The notes beneath the pieces are model-generated. The model ran no database searches. It was not told where the DNA came from and saw only the letters and a list, made by a program, of their open reading frames with translations. A stretch of 64,000 nt of DNA from Plasmopara viticola. Lineage: Eukaryota > Oomycota > Peronosporomycetes > Peronosporales > Peronosporaceae. A program made the position numbers and the translations under genes. Shown in pieces: positions 45,951-57,240 of the stretch; positions within the stretch are counted from its first letter, which is position 1, and every line of letters begins with the position of its first letter. Where the stretch lies: contig MBPM02000117.1 of assembly GCA_001695595.3 (NCBI GenBank), positions 62,001 through 126,000 of the forward strand. Direction: 5' to 3'.

Positions 45951-46964
45951 ATGCTCAACATTCAATTGCCCCAACACTCGACGGTCAAGGCGGATAGCGG
46001 GTCTCCGTCATCGCCGTCTCAAGCTATCCACGCCGATGACTTTGCCGCGTTTTTAGAGATTGGATCGCCCTATGGCTTCAAACACGACGTGCACATTCAC
46101 TATAACTTCCAAGAAGCAAGATTTGAGGGCATACCCGACAATTTTGCCGACTATTTGGTCACCGGAGCGTCGGGGCGAGGACGTGCAGATACTATCTGCA
46201 CTTTGGACGGAATAGTGGGTTCAGATCTGAAAGGCAGACGCCGGGGCAAGAGAACTCGGACGAGCTCTGCCCCCTCTGGAAGCTTGAGCTTGTCCTGCAT
46301 GATTGGGAGCATAGATTCAGTCAATAGCAACGATCCCGTGCGAATAATGAACCAGCACTTCAAGTTGCCATTTCGACAAGTCCCACGCATTGCTGTTCCG
46401 GGTTATGACGAGCGAATTCCAGCTGTGCTCGTTATGATGCAACAACACTTCATCGCGAAACGGGGACACGTGACTCCTCATATTTTTCGTGAATCTCCTA
46501 GCAAAGCCGAACGAGACCAAGCTATGATTGATATCAACTGCGGAGCGTTTCGAGGAGCGAAACACGATGTTCGAGTGCTCGCCGATTTGATAAAACTCTG
46601 GTTTCGAGAGCTCCCGGTGCCTATTTTGCACCAAATCGGTGCTTTTGAGATGGAACGCTTAGCATCGGTTAAAAATGTTGACGTCGAAGTATTGAGCCTT
46701 CTAGGGGATGTGGAACAGAGTATCATAATGTGGTTAGCGGATCTATTGGCGTATGTGGCAGATTTCCAATCGCATAACCACATGGGAGTTGACCAACTTG
46801 CCATTGTTATTGCTCCAAATCTCGTGCGACTCGAAACGGAAAACCCAATGGTTGCCGTTGCTCTTTCGAAAGCTGTAGTCGGTTGTTTCCGAGGTGTATT
46901 GCGAGCCCGATTTCAGCGCCGTCAAGAGTTAAAAGCTTCGAAAGTGATCGAGAGCGAGATCTAG
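45951..46964 (+). CDS. CRIB and RhoGAP domain protein
   Basis: A 337-residue intronless protein. The ATG at 45951 is the first in a frame that is open further upstream, but no earlier ATG exists there. Residues 37-64 are a CRIB/PBD motif (IGSPYGFKHDVHIHY, then GIPDNF), which binds GTP-loaded Rac/Cdc42-type GTPases. Residues about 143-317 are a RhoGAP domain: HIFRES with the arginine finger R180, DVRVLADLIKLWFRELPVPIL at 206-226, and APNLVR at 288-293. RhoGAPs speed GTP hydrolysis by Rho-family GTPases. The CRIB motif suggests feedback by binding the active GTPase. Same strand as the kinase, 0.93 kb downstream; separate genes. All key residues are intact. Confidence 0.9.
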   Translation: MLNIQLPQHSTVKADSGSPSSPSQAIHADDFAAFLEIGSPYGFKHDVHIHYNFQEARFEGIPDNFADYLVTGASGRGRADTICTLDGIVGSDLKGRRRGKRTRTSSAPSGSLSLSCMIGSIDSVNSNDPVRIMNQHFKLPFRQVPRIAVPGYDERIPAVLVMMQQHFIAKRGHVTPHIFRESPSKAERDQAMIDINCGAFRGAKHDVRVLADLIKLWFRELPVPILHQIGAFEMERLASVKNVDVEVLSLLGDVEQSIIMWLADLLAYVADFQSHNHMGVDQLAIVIAPNLVRLETENPMVAVALSKAVVGCFRGVLRARFQRRQELKASKVIESEI

Positions 46965-49006
46965 TGATTGTTCTTGTAGCCTTTATGTGTTGCCCTTTTT
47001 TAGAGCTACTGAGTGTAATTCCCGTTGTATTTAGACACGGCACGCAGGCAACGTCTGCATGTGACGGACGTTCATATGTTAACTAATGTAAATTTGTTTA
47101 ACGAGGTAAATCTCTGTTGAGCTCGAACAAACTCACTCTAGTTGGTACTGCGGCATCGGCCACAAGTGACCGACACTTTGCTAATGATACTTCTGATGGC
47201 GTGAACGTAGAGTCAATTTTGACTCTGAGGGAAGTTCAGAAGGTTAAAGGAGAGGGCACACACAACGAATACACATTTCGGCATGAAAGCAGTGTGGTGC
47301 GACAGATTAACTGTGGGTAGCTCATGCGGCGGCTGCGAAGACGGCCGCGCACTGCCAACCGTTAGATGTGAGATGGCCAAGCGCTTGCTAAGTAGGGAGC
47401 AGGTGCGTGCACGCCGCGTCAGAGGAACACGGAACCCTTGAAGTCTCTGAGAACTTGTCAACGCAAAAACACAAAGCTAACTTACCTCATGGCTTTGGGT
47501 TTTCCATGCAAAAGAAAGACGATCGAATTATAAAGTTGGTGACGACGCAATGACACCTTGTCAAGATCCGCCGATGAATATTGAATGGCCGCACCAGATA
47601 CCAGAATGCGTTTGTGGTCGCGTTCGCGAAGGTTATTGTGGCCAAGGTCACATTATTACATCGAGCACCAAGTCGGTCGAGTTGCGCGCTACGCTTCCCG
47701 TGTCGGTTCTCACTCCTTTCTTCGCTTGTAGCACAACAGTTCCCATGGCTCCATGGCAGAGACACGGCGTCAATCAGATCCAATTGATCGGCCATCGACA
47801 CATTTCCGTACGAAGGACGGACGAGTCGCAATGGTTAAAGTGGGATTAACTTATACGTGTGCGACTTGGCCATCGCCATGACAAGTGGCCATGCGATTTA
47901 GTGCTTACAAAATTAGCGCGACCCGCGTCAGACAACACAATCCAGCTATATAGGCTCGGAAGCATAACAACGTGCACAGACTGATCACCACAGGACCTTA
48001 GCTTTACACTATGGTGCTCAAGCGCATAATGCACGAGAGCCATGATCTAGTTTGACGTGCTTCGTAGAGTTAATGATCACTTCCATTTTGACGCGCAAGA
48101 GTCAATGGGATTTCTGCCCAACCCGCCCCTTACAAGGTATCCGTTATCGTCAAGGTCTTGGCGGTATGGTCTACGCAAACGCACAAACTATGATAAAGCA
48201 GCTGCAGGTCGCACGGCCATTACAATCGTAACAAATAGGTTTTGATGATAAACCATTGAACAGACTTAAATGGTAGAGGTCAAGCGCCATGATGCGCTCT
48301 AGCTGCTTGGCGACAGGAGCGGCTGCTTGGCGACAGGAGCGGCTGCATATGCGCCCGAGGGTCAGCGCAAATACAAAGTTTATCGTACTCTAATTTTGCC
48401 TACAATTTTGTATGCGCACTAAATTCGATCATGCAATCAATATAATCTTTTGATAACCTTTACTATGCAAAGCGTTGTTGATACCGATAGCCTGTCAGCC
48501 TCTGTTCTCTGAAATTATTTGACAAAAAGTCAGCACTTACCATAAAATCGAGTTTTTATAGGGTTCGTTCACAAGTTTAAGACTGCCGGAAGGAGCGTTG
48601 CTCTCAATCGATCTACTGTTTTTTTTTCAAGGTACAGAGCATATTGATGAAGTTGTTTTACGGGCGAGTGCCAAGAAGGTCAGAAAAGACTAGATAAGAG
48701 AGTGTGACTTCCGCATCCGCCTAATCCGTGACCAAGGTCGCCTTTTGTGACCGTGTTCACTTCCACAACTCAGAAGCAAAGGCCTTGCTATTTCTTTTCT
48801 TCAAACGAAAAAAATCAGGCTGGACACCAAAATAAGCGCTTTGGCTGTGGCCTTTTGAAATGTGGCCTCAAACATAGACATTGTTGGTCGAGCTCAAACG
48901 ACATGACGCTTTTAACTTTTTTGGTAATAGAAAGGGGTGCAAATGCAGTCGGCTCCTCAAATTCATAAATGCAAGTCAGCAGGACGTCTGAGCTCTCTGA
49001 ACTAGT
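46965..49006. other. No gene supported; old repeat DNA before the Gypsy element
   Basis: Two overlapping plus-strand frames of up to 99 codons (47550-47849) and a minus-strand frame (47487-47831) are unrecognised. A perfect 20-bp tandem duplication is at 48302-48341. Bases about 48855-48920 resemble 55385-55440 on the other side of the Gypsy element (AACATRGACATTGYTGGTCGARCT), so the element probably sits among copies of an older repeat. Confidence 0.45.
48302..48341 (+). repeat. Perfect 20-bp tandem duplication
   Basis: Two adjacent copies of GCTGCTTGGCGACAGGAGCG (48302-48321 and 48322-48341). A slippage-type duplication in an otherwise featureless region. Confidence 0.9.
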
Positions 49007-49347
49007 TGTCGCGAGACCTGGGGTGTGTAATGTAAAGCAAATTGGTTAATATGGAGAATTAACTACTAATTCTGCTTCTTCCTGTGCAGGTCACAACGGC
49101 TCTGCAGCCGTTGGACAAAACGAAAGTCTGGAGCATCCCACAAATGCAGCCAACATGTATCCAGCACACAGCGTGCCAGCAAACGTCGAGTCTGTTGAGG
49201 CCGTTGGGCACGCACTGCTGGTTACAAAGGTTGAAGCTCTTCCTACAGGCCAAGCCGACGGAAACGCGGCGGTTGCCACCGCCCTCCATCTTCCCGTGCT
49301 CTGCTGGACGGTAGCAGCGGCTTGACGGGAACCGCTAGCACGCAACA
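49007..49347 (-). repeat. 3' LTR of the Gypsy element
   Basis: On the minus strand it starts TGTTGCGTGCTAGC and ends GGTCTCGCGACA, the TG...CA form of retroviral-type LTRs. Aligns end to end with 53807-54146. Open frames inside it on both strands are chance frames shared by the two LTRs. Confidence 0.9.
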
Positions 49348-49439
49348 CCACCTTCCAAAGCTCGCTGCTGTCGGTTTGGACTAACCAACGTGCGCGATTA
49401 GGAGATCACAACCACTGGAGTCCACGTAGGTCTTGACGA

Positions 49440-50001
49440 GAGTGGAAATATCCTTTAGCATCTCATCGACACTTTCCCACAAGTCCTCAATCGGTTGTAA
49501 GCCAACCCACAAAATCTTGAGATCCCAACGTACATGCGCTTCGTTTTAGCGGTGGTCGAGGATTTCTTTGACGGCCAGTACCATGTCTTAACTTGCAACG
49601 AATTCGAGCAGCTCCCGAGTAATACTCAGGCCCTGATCGCCGTAATACTTCAGTCTCGTGGCGTGTGCTTCGTACGTAGCACCAGAGACCAGGTGGCGTA
49701 TCTGAAACGAGTGAGAATTCGCCGCGGTAACTTGAAATGATTCTAGCCACTGCCCGAGTGCTTTGTTGTTAAAAATTCTCTGGTCTATACTAGACCAGAG
49801 CAAATAGTCGCCGACATCAAAATTGTCAGCACTGCCGTTTTTCTCCACCATCGCATTCAGTCGCCTGCGCTCCTTGTCGTCAACCACCTCCTTTTGTAGA
49901 CCATGCAGAGAATCGCTCAGGCGCACTAAGTGCTGCTCAACTGTGCTATAAGACACCTCCAAAAGTTCGGCATTGTCATCACCTGGGGGACGAATAATCA
50001 C
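49440..50001 (-). pseudogene. Gypsy integrase C-terminal / chromodomain-like region
   Basis: Frame 49588-50001 is hydrophilic with a coiled-coil-like start. It then has FQVTAANSHSFQIRHLVSG and a YEAHATRLKYYGD segment, resembling the C-terminal domain that follows the integrase core in oomycete Gypsy elements. After a stop the frame below (to about 49440) encodes a W-x-G-rich chromodomain-like segment. Stops separate the parts. Confidence 0.6.
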
Positions 50002-50560
50002 ATCAAGAGCTGATGGAGGTCAGAGCTCCGTGAACAGCTCCATCGGGGAATGTCCACCGATTGACCGAACAGCAGTCTGGTTGAGATATGCTTGGACGAC
50101 GGCCGAGAGACTCGGCCACTCATGGAGTCGAGCTTGTACTCGATGAGCAGGACATTGAACACTTGCAGAATGTCCTTGTTCATTCGCTCGACTATTCCAT
50201 TTAGCCAAAGTGAGTACACCGAGGAAAACTTCCACTCTATTAAACGAGCACACAGATTGTCGAACATCTCATTTCTGAAGTGCGCTCCTTGATCCGAAAT
50301 GAGGGACTCGGGACAGCCAAACCGCTTGTATCATGCGATGAGTTTATCAGCAGCCACGTGAGCAGTTGGGCTGCTGCATGGAAACAACTCGCAATAGTGT
50401 GCCAAGGAGTCCTTCAACACAAGTAGGGAGCTGCTGCCATCGAATCCATCGCCTAAGTACTTAAAATCCCAATGGAGAGCTTCATTCCTCTTGGTAGCCG
50501 TGAAATGGGCCCATATGGTAGCTGGATCTGTTTGGGACGCTTTATGTGCTTGCACAGCAA
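50000..50560 (-). pseudogene. Gypsy integrase core
   Basis: Minus-strand frames carry the integrase core. WLNGIVERMNKDILQVFNVL (minus strand, within about 50140-50240) matches the conserved N-G-x-x-E-R block holding the catalytic glutamate. Downstream, PMELFTEL-type sequence in another frame matches the family's end-of-core block. At least two frame changes and a stop break the core. Confidence 0.75.
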
Positions 50561-50695
50561 GCAGCCGCGAACGAACTTGGCAACTTTATTGTGAAGCTTC
50601 ACGATGTAAAGCCGTTTTAATAGCGCAATCTTCATCAGTTCAGTGCCGCGATGTCCATGGGCACCACAGTGCGCCACCACGAACAACCGTGCCAA
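50453..50695 (-). pseudogene. Gypsy integrase N-terminal zinc-binding domain
   Basis: VVAHCGAHGHRG at the start and RGCLLCKHIKRP about 30 residues later form the H-H-C-C zinc-binding element at the start of Gypsy integrases. The frame then runs into the core region. The 80-codon frame is open but isolated from its neighbours by stops. Confidence 0.75.
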
Positions 50696-51197
50696 AAGAT
50701 CCGTTGCACGACCAGGAATTCAGGGACGGCCGTCTGCACAGACAACACCTTCTGCTTCCTCCAACTCGACGCCAAGTCGTGCAAGTTCATCAAGAGCGAG
50801 GGCTTGAGCATCTGCGATGTCATCAGTACTGGGAAAAACAAAATCCCCATCCTCCAGCGGGCGCAGCGGTGACAGGTCTTCCATAGGACGGTACGCGCTA
50901 CTACGGGTGAGGACAACAGCAGCATGGGCCACGTGAACCGGGCGTCATCTTGAAACGATGTCGGCCCGGACGCTCAGCTCGCCCGGTTTGTGCTCAATCG
51001 AGTAGATGAGACTACAGAGGCGCATTGATCAACGCAGGAGCCGGTCTCGAATGTGCCGTTTGAGCTCCACTTGTGGCGCAAAGATGTAGATTAGGTTGGA
51101 GTGGTCACAGAATAGCTTGAATACCCACCGACGGAGTAGTATAGTCGAGATTCGTACAGGCTTGGATGATAGAAATAGCTTTCTTTTCCACAATCTA

Positions 51198-52159
51198 TTA
51201 TCCTCGCTGGTGGTCCTTGATATTTCCACGTTTGCAGACAATCATGTTATGAGGTTGCTTGTCAACCGAAAGAGAGCTGTCCCACTCGCGCACCAGGGTC
51301 ACGATGAAGTATCCATCCAGACTTGCGTCGGTAAAAACACAGACGTCATCGTTTTCACCAGGAAATGATCGCAGCGCCGCGGCAGAGATCAGTGACAGCA
51401 CGTCATGGTACACGGCCTCTTCCTCTGGTGTCCACCCCAGGGCGACGTTGATATCATTTCGGCTGCGTCGACCGATCTTCTTGCGCTCTGCATCTAGTTT
51501 CGACTGCAGAGGCGCAACCGTACGTGGGTAGTCCACTAGTGAGTCATGCAGCCAGTTGGACGCGCAAACGAAGTACTGGAGCTTGAACATGGTGCCCGGG
51601 AGGGGCAGCGTTGATAACGCATGCACTCGCCCTGGATCATGACGCCAGTCGTCGCCCGAGATCAGTCTGCCACACCAGATAATTGAAGTTTGGTAGAAAG
51701 AGCTCTTAGAAAGATTCAGCTTGAGATTATGCTGGACCATTAGCTGGAAAAACGCCTTCAGCGCTTGCAGCAAGTCCTCCATGTTGTCGACGAGTAGAAT
51801 CACATCGTCCATCCACACTATTGCGTGGTGTGGTATCAGGGATGCAAGCTCACTCTGCATCGTCGCCCAAATTTGCAAAGAGGAGTCGACAGCACCTTGA
51901 GGAACGCGAGTGGGCGTGAAAAATCTCTCGTTCACATCAATTTCTGGCTATCTTCTGCAAGAAGGAGCTGCCGGAATCCATCGTTCATGTCGAATGAAGC
52001 AAATGTCTTGCTCTCGGCAAAGTCTTCCAGCATCTGATGTAAGCGCGCCGTACTTGGCATCGTACCAGCTATAGGCACCGTTCTGGCGTTATCCGGGCGG
52101 TAGTCGATTGTTAGCCGGAATTTGTCAGCAGTACCCGGTTTACGCACCGGAACGGTCAC
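51198..52159 (-). pseudogene. Gypsy reverse transcriptase and RNase H
   Basis: Two minus-strand frames. The first (51932-52159) holds PVRKPGTADKFRLTIDYRPDN and a FASFDMNDGFRQL motif A. The second (51198-51935) holds TPTRVPQGAVDS, the catalytic HAIVWMDDVILL (WMDD in place of the more usual Y/F-x-DD) and LNLSKSSFY. The RNase H start DVCVFTDASLDGYF follows. The catalytic aspartates are kept. The break between the frames lies in the middle of the reverse transcriptase, near 51935. Confidence 0.88.
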
Positions 52160-52165
52160 AGAGGC

Positions 52166-52600
52166 CTAGCGAGACTCATTGTTCTTGCCGATGATACATC
52201 GGTCGAGGAGCCTCTGCACGGTGTCGAGCAAGAACTGGCTGTGTAGCGGCGAATACCTCCGCTGCTTGCATCGGAACGGGATCGCGTCATCTTGTAGAGT
52301 CACATGCAGTGGCTCAACAGCTGCTGGGGGACCAAACCCTACCTCGTCCGCCCAGACGTCTTGCTGGTATGCAGCGCCTTGCAAAGCATCCACATACTGT
52401 AGTTCCATTTCATTGTGCAGTGCCTTGTCCACTAAGGCATCTACACTCGATATGTCCTTGTCCCTCATCACAGCGATTGGTATGACATCCTGTACTGGAA
52501 ACTCATCTTCCTCGAAGGCCAAACTACTGTCACCCGCCAGCTGTGCCAGCATTGCATCAACATCAATACCTAGACTGTGCATTGTATCCTTGCTTACCAA
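52166..52600 (-). pseudogene. Gypsy protease-to-RT linker
   Basis: A 144-codon minus-strand frame (SKDTMHSLGIDVDAMLAQLAG, later an acidic stretch). It matches the region after the retroviral-type protease in oomycete Gypsy elements (GxxxLxxLGxDVDxxL). The protease active site (D-[ST]-G) was not found intact in the neighbouring sequence around 52640-52720. Confidence 0.6.
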
Positions 52601-52699
52601 GAACTCTTCCTCATCGCTCTAAAGGATCAAACAAGAAACGCCTCGGACGTGCACCGGTCCTGCCACTGTTGTCAGGGCAATGTCGACACTGTTCCCATC

Positions 52700-53664
52700 C
52701 ACGCACCGCTTCAGCGCAGCTGCCTTCCTCGCAGCCTCGGATTGGACACGCTGCTCCTTCGCCGCACGGAGCTTCTGCATTGTCTTCTGGCGCTGCCCAT
52801 TTGTCGCAGTGGGGCACTCCTTAAGTCAGTGCGCACCACAACACACCAAACATCCTCCCTGGTGTCGCGGAGGGCGCGCAGCCACAGCGCCCTTCGTCTT
52901 GACCTGGCTCGTGGGCGCCGGGTGCCGGGGTCTTGAGCCTTAGCGTTCTGGCTCCTGGCCGGGCAGGCTGATGTCGCCTGTGGGACATACTCCTTGGCCA
53001 TCTGGTGGTACCGGTGCTGCGCCTTCGCGTGCTCCAGAAACAATCCGTACGACGCGACATCGTCCATACGACAGTCCCGCCGCTCCAAATCTAGGAGACG
53101 CTCGATCTGCTCAAAACCGCAGGCTGAACGTTTTCCGTCAGAATCTTGCACCTCGCCTTCATGCGCTCCTTGTGACCAGGGATCGATGGGTCGGTTTTCC
53201 GATGATTTGTTGTAGCTCATAGTCTTCGACTATCATCACGAAGTCTTGATAGCAGTGGAAGACGCTCGCGTCACAATTGTCAATCGACAGATCCATGCGC
53301 ACGGTACGCTTGCGACTTAGCATCGGGAACTTAGGCGTTTTTGAGGCTGTTGCAGCGGCCGTGTACGAGGTAAAGAATCTCGTTGTCCGATATCTCGTCG
53401 ACATGGCGCTGTAGCACGTCGATAGCATAAATATTTATGACCTCTGGCCGAACGCAGTCCTTAACGGCTGACACGACAGCTTCAAACCTCTCTCCGGTGA
53501 CAGCACAGCGGCGGCGAATTTTTTTATGGTGATGTTCCCATTCCTGTACCATAGGATCATGGTGGAATGCTTCCAGCTCACTAGCCACAGTGGCCGACCC
53601 ACTTCGTAGGTAGGTTAAGGCACGGCGTTCTCCATGACGGCGTCCCCGTCAGCTCCAAAATCCA
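52700..53664 (-). pseudogene. Gypsy Gag with a stop in the zinc knuckle
   Basis: Minus-strand Gag frames (52711-53220, 53159-53428, 53331-53588). A possible start lies at an ATG whose complement ends near 53664. In a different frame, complement of 52814-52852, the sequence reads CLVCCGAH-stop-LKEC, a CX2CX3HX4C zinc knuckle with a TGA right after the histidine. The three overlapping frames imply at least two frameshifts. Confidence 0.7.
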
Positions 53665-53806
53665 TCTTGAAAATTGACTTGACTTGGTATACTTGACTCG
53701 ATACCTTGACTTTAGCACGAAGAGACGTGCAGCTTCGTACCACCTCCTACTGTTGTCGAGAGGGGAGAAACCAAAGCGCCAACAATGAGAAGCGCAAAAT
53801 TAACTT

Positions 53807-54146
53807 TGTCGCGAGACCCGGTGTGTGTAATGCAAAGCAAATTGGTTTACACGGAGAATTGATTACTAATTTTGCTTCTTCCTGTGCAGTTCACAACGGC
53901 TCTGCAGCCGTTGGACAAAACGCAATCCTGGAGCATCCCACAAATGCAGCCAACATGTATCCAGCACACAACGTGCGAGCAAACGTCGAGTGCGTTGAGG
54001 CCGTTGGGCACGCACTGCTGGTCACAAAGGTTGAAGCTCTTCCTACAGGTTGAGCCTACGGAAACGCGGCGGTTGCCACCGCCCACCATCTTCCTGTGCT
54101 CTGCTGGACGGCAGTAGTAGCTCTATGGGGCCGCTAGCACGCAACA
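53807..54146 (-). repeat. 5' LTR of the Gypsy element
   Basis: Aligns with 49007-49347 over its full length; same TG...CA ends. As the upstream LTR on the minus strand it would carry the element's promoter; no exact core element was identified. Confidence 0.9.
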
Positions 54147-56519
54147 CTGTTATCCGGCAGTTTAAGCAATGTTGACATGATACCAGATGTTCAGGTGATC
54201 AATAAGTCTTCGTGGGTGTTCGATAAACATAACGCGATATTAGGTTTGACTGGATCAAAGAGCACCTTGCACGAAAGGGGCGTGCAGAAATATACAAGAC
54301 CTTTCAATTAACAAATTCTATAATAAGCGTTCGGGATCAATGTTACCATTTCTATACAGAGTTTTTTTTTAAGATCTGACGTATTTGATCAAATACGAAA
54401 TTTTTATGTAGACTAAACAATTCTATGCGCCCTAGTTACAATCAATTTAAACATTTTCCGGTAATCTTTGAAAGACTTAAGTACGAAAACACGTATGAGT
54501 ACCGATAGGGTGTCTGTCGCGCACATGGAGCTAATATTTAAGGACTTCTTGTAACAAAACCAGGTTGGTGAAGTAGTCAAAGTGGCGGGTTCTCAGCTTT
54601 TGGATGCCCTTGCATGTAAATTCACGTTTTCTGTTAATTTGTGACCGAAGTTGAGTTCGTAACCATCACCACTTTTGTATATAAATACAAAGGCTTAGAA
54701 TTATCCATTCGTTAAAAGCAGCTATTTAAACTCAACGGCTTGAAAAGCTATTGCTGCGGCGACCAGAGCTTATACCTCGAATATAGACGCTGCTGGTCAA
54801 GATTGAATGCCAATACACGTTAAATCATCTTGGCAATCGTTAAAGTCTGTGCATCCAGCTGCCTACACATGTCCGATAAAGCAAAACAGCGGGTCGCCCG
54901 AACTGTTTGAACGGGTTATCTAGCAGACGCGAAGAAAGCTAAATTATTGTTTTTGATCTCTCACGAGGATTCGATAAACCACGTGGGCGTACAATAAGCG
55001 GGAAGTGAGACTAGGTGTGATAGGATCACAGACCATTTCGCATAAAAGTGGCGTGTAGGGAAGTATAAGATCCATCGCTGGGCGCTAGTCCATTAATTTT
55101 GATCTTTTAAATGTCAAAGTGACTATTAATTGCAATTTAAATGGTGACTTGGTTAATACAAAGCTAATTACTTTAAATATATAATTCTAGCAACATTTTA
55201 GTCTTTTTGATCGACAGGCTCAAGGCAGCCTTTGTGTCCATACAAGTATCATTTTCCCGGAATGAAAGCTACTGACTTCCATATCCTGTTTACAGAATGA
55301 AAGGTCCTGGATATTTTCAAAAGGCTTATGGTTTTGCTCAATCACCACAATAAGTGCTATCGCTGGGGTTTTGTAGACCAAGACCTCTAACATGGACATT
55401 GCTGGTCGAACTTGAGCGACAAAAGGCATTATTTGGTTGTCAAAAGTAAAGGCTTGAAAGCAACCGTCTACACAAGCCCATCGAAGCGAAGCAGCAGTTT
55501 GTTTAATGTGATCAAACTAGGCATTCAACAGACAAAAACGATTCTAATTTAATTCCGAATCTTCGTGAGAATTCAGAGTGTCAATTTGTCCGCGGGAGAT
55601 TCCAACGAAGAAATGTAATATCTCTTGTTGCGGGATCATCGAGCACCGTTTACAAATAAGACATGCGGGAAAATTTAAAATATTCCGCTGAGCGTAAGCG
55701 TACCATCCTCAACCTTGAAAGGTAGATGTTATCAACTGATTGTTACAAAGATACAGAATTTTTCGGTAAGCGATAGCTTACTATCGTCATTTTAAAGAAC
55801 TTTGCGCTAGAGAGCACATGATAATTCACGTTGACTTCGCCTAGTAAGCAATACATTATACGTCCTGCAATGTTGTGATATAGCGCATTTCTCGAGAAAT
55901 TGTCGTCTTTACCCGGATCGTGACGGCGTCTAGCTAATCAAAATTCTGTACAATGCCTCGTATGCCATTTGGCTTTGTGTTACAGAATTTCGGCGTAGAA
56001 TGGGGTCCGCTTTGTCTTAACTATTCCCACCTCATGCTTTGCAGCATTCAATTCGCTATGACAGCACACTATTCAATTGCAAAATTTTACCGTCGTGTAA
56101 TAAATTTTGAGACAAGGTCGATGTCATCACGTACACCTCAATCAAATGGATATTGCAAAGGCGTATCTTCTGAGACGACATCATAATGTTCTTCTGCGAA
56201 GTGATGTTTTGATATTTTAAAGCAGTATTGCTTCCCTCAAATTAGTGCTTGGATAATATTAATAAGATTATATAAACCAATAATGGTAATAATTTGTTCT
56301 CCTCATCAGGTAAATTATTTATGCCATCGATCCATGAGCCTCTACAAATTCTGACATGGACGTTTTGTCCAGATTAAGCGGAGCATCTACAGACAAAATA
56401 CGTTCAAGGCTTGAAATGCATCCGCCTTCCCTTTTGTTAGGGTATAAAGGCAAAGGCCATCGTCAATTATCGACAATTCTACATTAGACACTCCTCGTCT
56501 AGGACAGGGTGCCTTGTGG
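54147..56519 (+). repeat. Cluster of diverged LTR-like repeats
   Basis: Three similar segments in one orientation, around 54200-54310, 54955-55075 and 55560-55690. Shared blocks are a TTCG.TAA start, a GGATCA..GA.CA block, GCACGAAAGGGGCGTGCAGAAATATACAAGACC against GCATAAAAGTGGCGTGTAGGGAAGTATAAGATCC, and a third weaker copy. A related block lies near 34340-34400. A GTATATAAATA box at about 54677-54687 fits an LTR promoter. No coding potential. Probably solo or partial LTRs of one old family, the younger Gypsy element having landed among them. Confidence 0.5.
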
Positions 56520-57240
56520 TGGTCGATGGGCGCTCAGCGTAAATTGTGCCGCTCCACACGTGCATCATGAGGGCAGTATTTTGGCTGCCTCAACTTTGTC
56601 AGCTCGACATATACTAAACGCTGTCGTCTACGATTATTGTTCAGTGAGCCGTGCTCGACTCTATGTGCATCCTGAGGTCTGCACCCTGATGTCTTAGTCT
56701 AATTCAATTTTATGCTGCATGGTTTGCAGCGATCACGTTTAACGACAAGAGTTGCTTAGTAAGCAACGTGCCGCTCCACGTGCATCCCAAGGTCCGCGAT
56801 CTTGATGCATTGAGCCATGACTTGAAAGGTATGCAGTAAATATTGTGCAGTTATGCTGCCTAGTGGATAACGTGGCGCTTCACATGCATCGTTACGGCTT
56901 CACTGTCAATGCCTAGTCGAAAATCGCTCACACCGTTATGACGTACAGTGAGCGATGACCTCTACTAGAACTGATTCGTAGCTTACGTGCCACTCTTCAT
57001 CGGGCCTCACTCGTATTGCCTTAAGTTGGAGCCAGTCTTGTCACTTCCGGCATACAGCGATAGTTAAAACCTTGTAATGGATTTCTCGCCACTTTGCACG
57101 CACAGGAAGGGCCTGGATTTTTATTGTCTTGGCGTATAGCATTGCCGCGCGCAGCAAATGCTATTTCTTACAAGAATTGCGCATTGACTTACGTGCTACT
57201 TCACGCTAAGTCTTTCATACTGATTTAGCTCAATTTTAAC
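56520..57240 (+). repeat. Degenerate tandem array, about seven units
   Basis: A GTGCCGCTCCACRTGCATC-type core recurs at about 56546, 56651, 56768, 56872, 56987, 57086 and 57193, a spacing of about 99-117 bp. Each core is followed after a few bases by a looser RGGTC.GCAC.CTGATGTCTTAG-like block. Units are strongly diverged (only the cores align easily), with small indels between. No open reading frame runs through the array on either strand. Confidence 0.7.

Larger units (their letters stand above)
49007..54146 (-). mobile_element. Ty3/Gypsy LTR retrotransposon, decayed but nearly complete
   Basis: A 5.14-kb element on the minus strand with LTRs of 341 and 340 bp at its ends. Internal order on the minus strand: Gag, protease, reverse transcriptase, RNase H, integrase, C-terminal domain, the order of Ty3/Gypsy elements. 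All genes carry stops or frameshifts, so it cannot move by itself. By eye the LTRs are about 90% identical, so the insertion is not recent. The 5-bp flanks (CTAGT at 49002-49006 and CTGTT at 54147-54151) are not an exact duplication. A possible primer-binding site, TGGCGCTTTGG, lies about 25 bp inside the 5' LTR (complement of 53771-53781). A short purine tract precedes the 3' LTR (complement of about 49348-49360). Confidence 0.9.

Noticed and set aside
49059..49314. Open frames within the LTRs on both strands (also 53847-54117)
   Set aside because: They lie wholly within LTR sequence, appear in both LTRs, and show no protein similarity.
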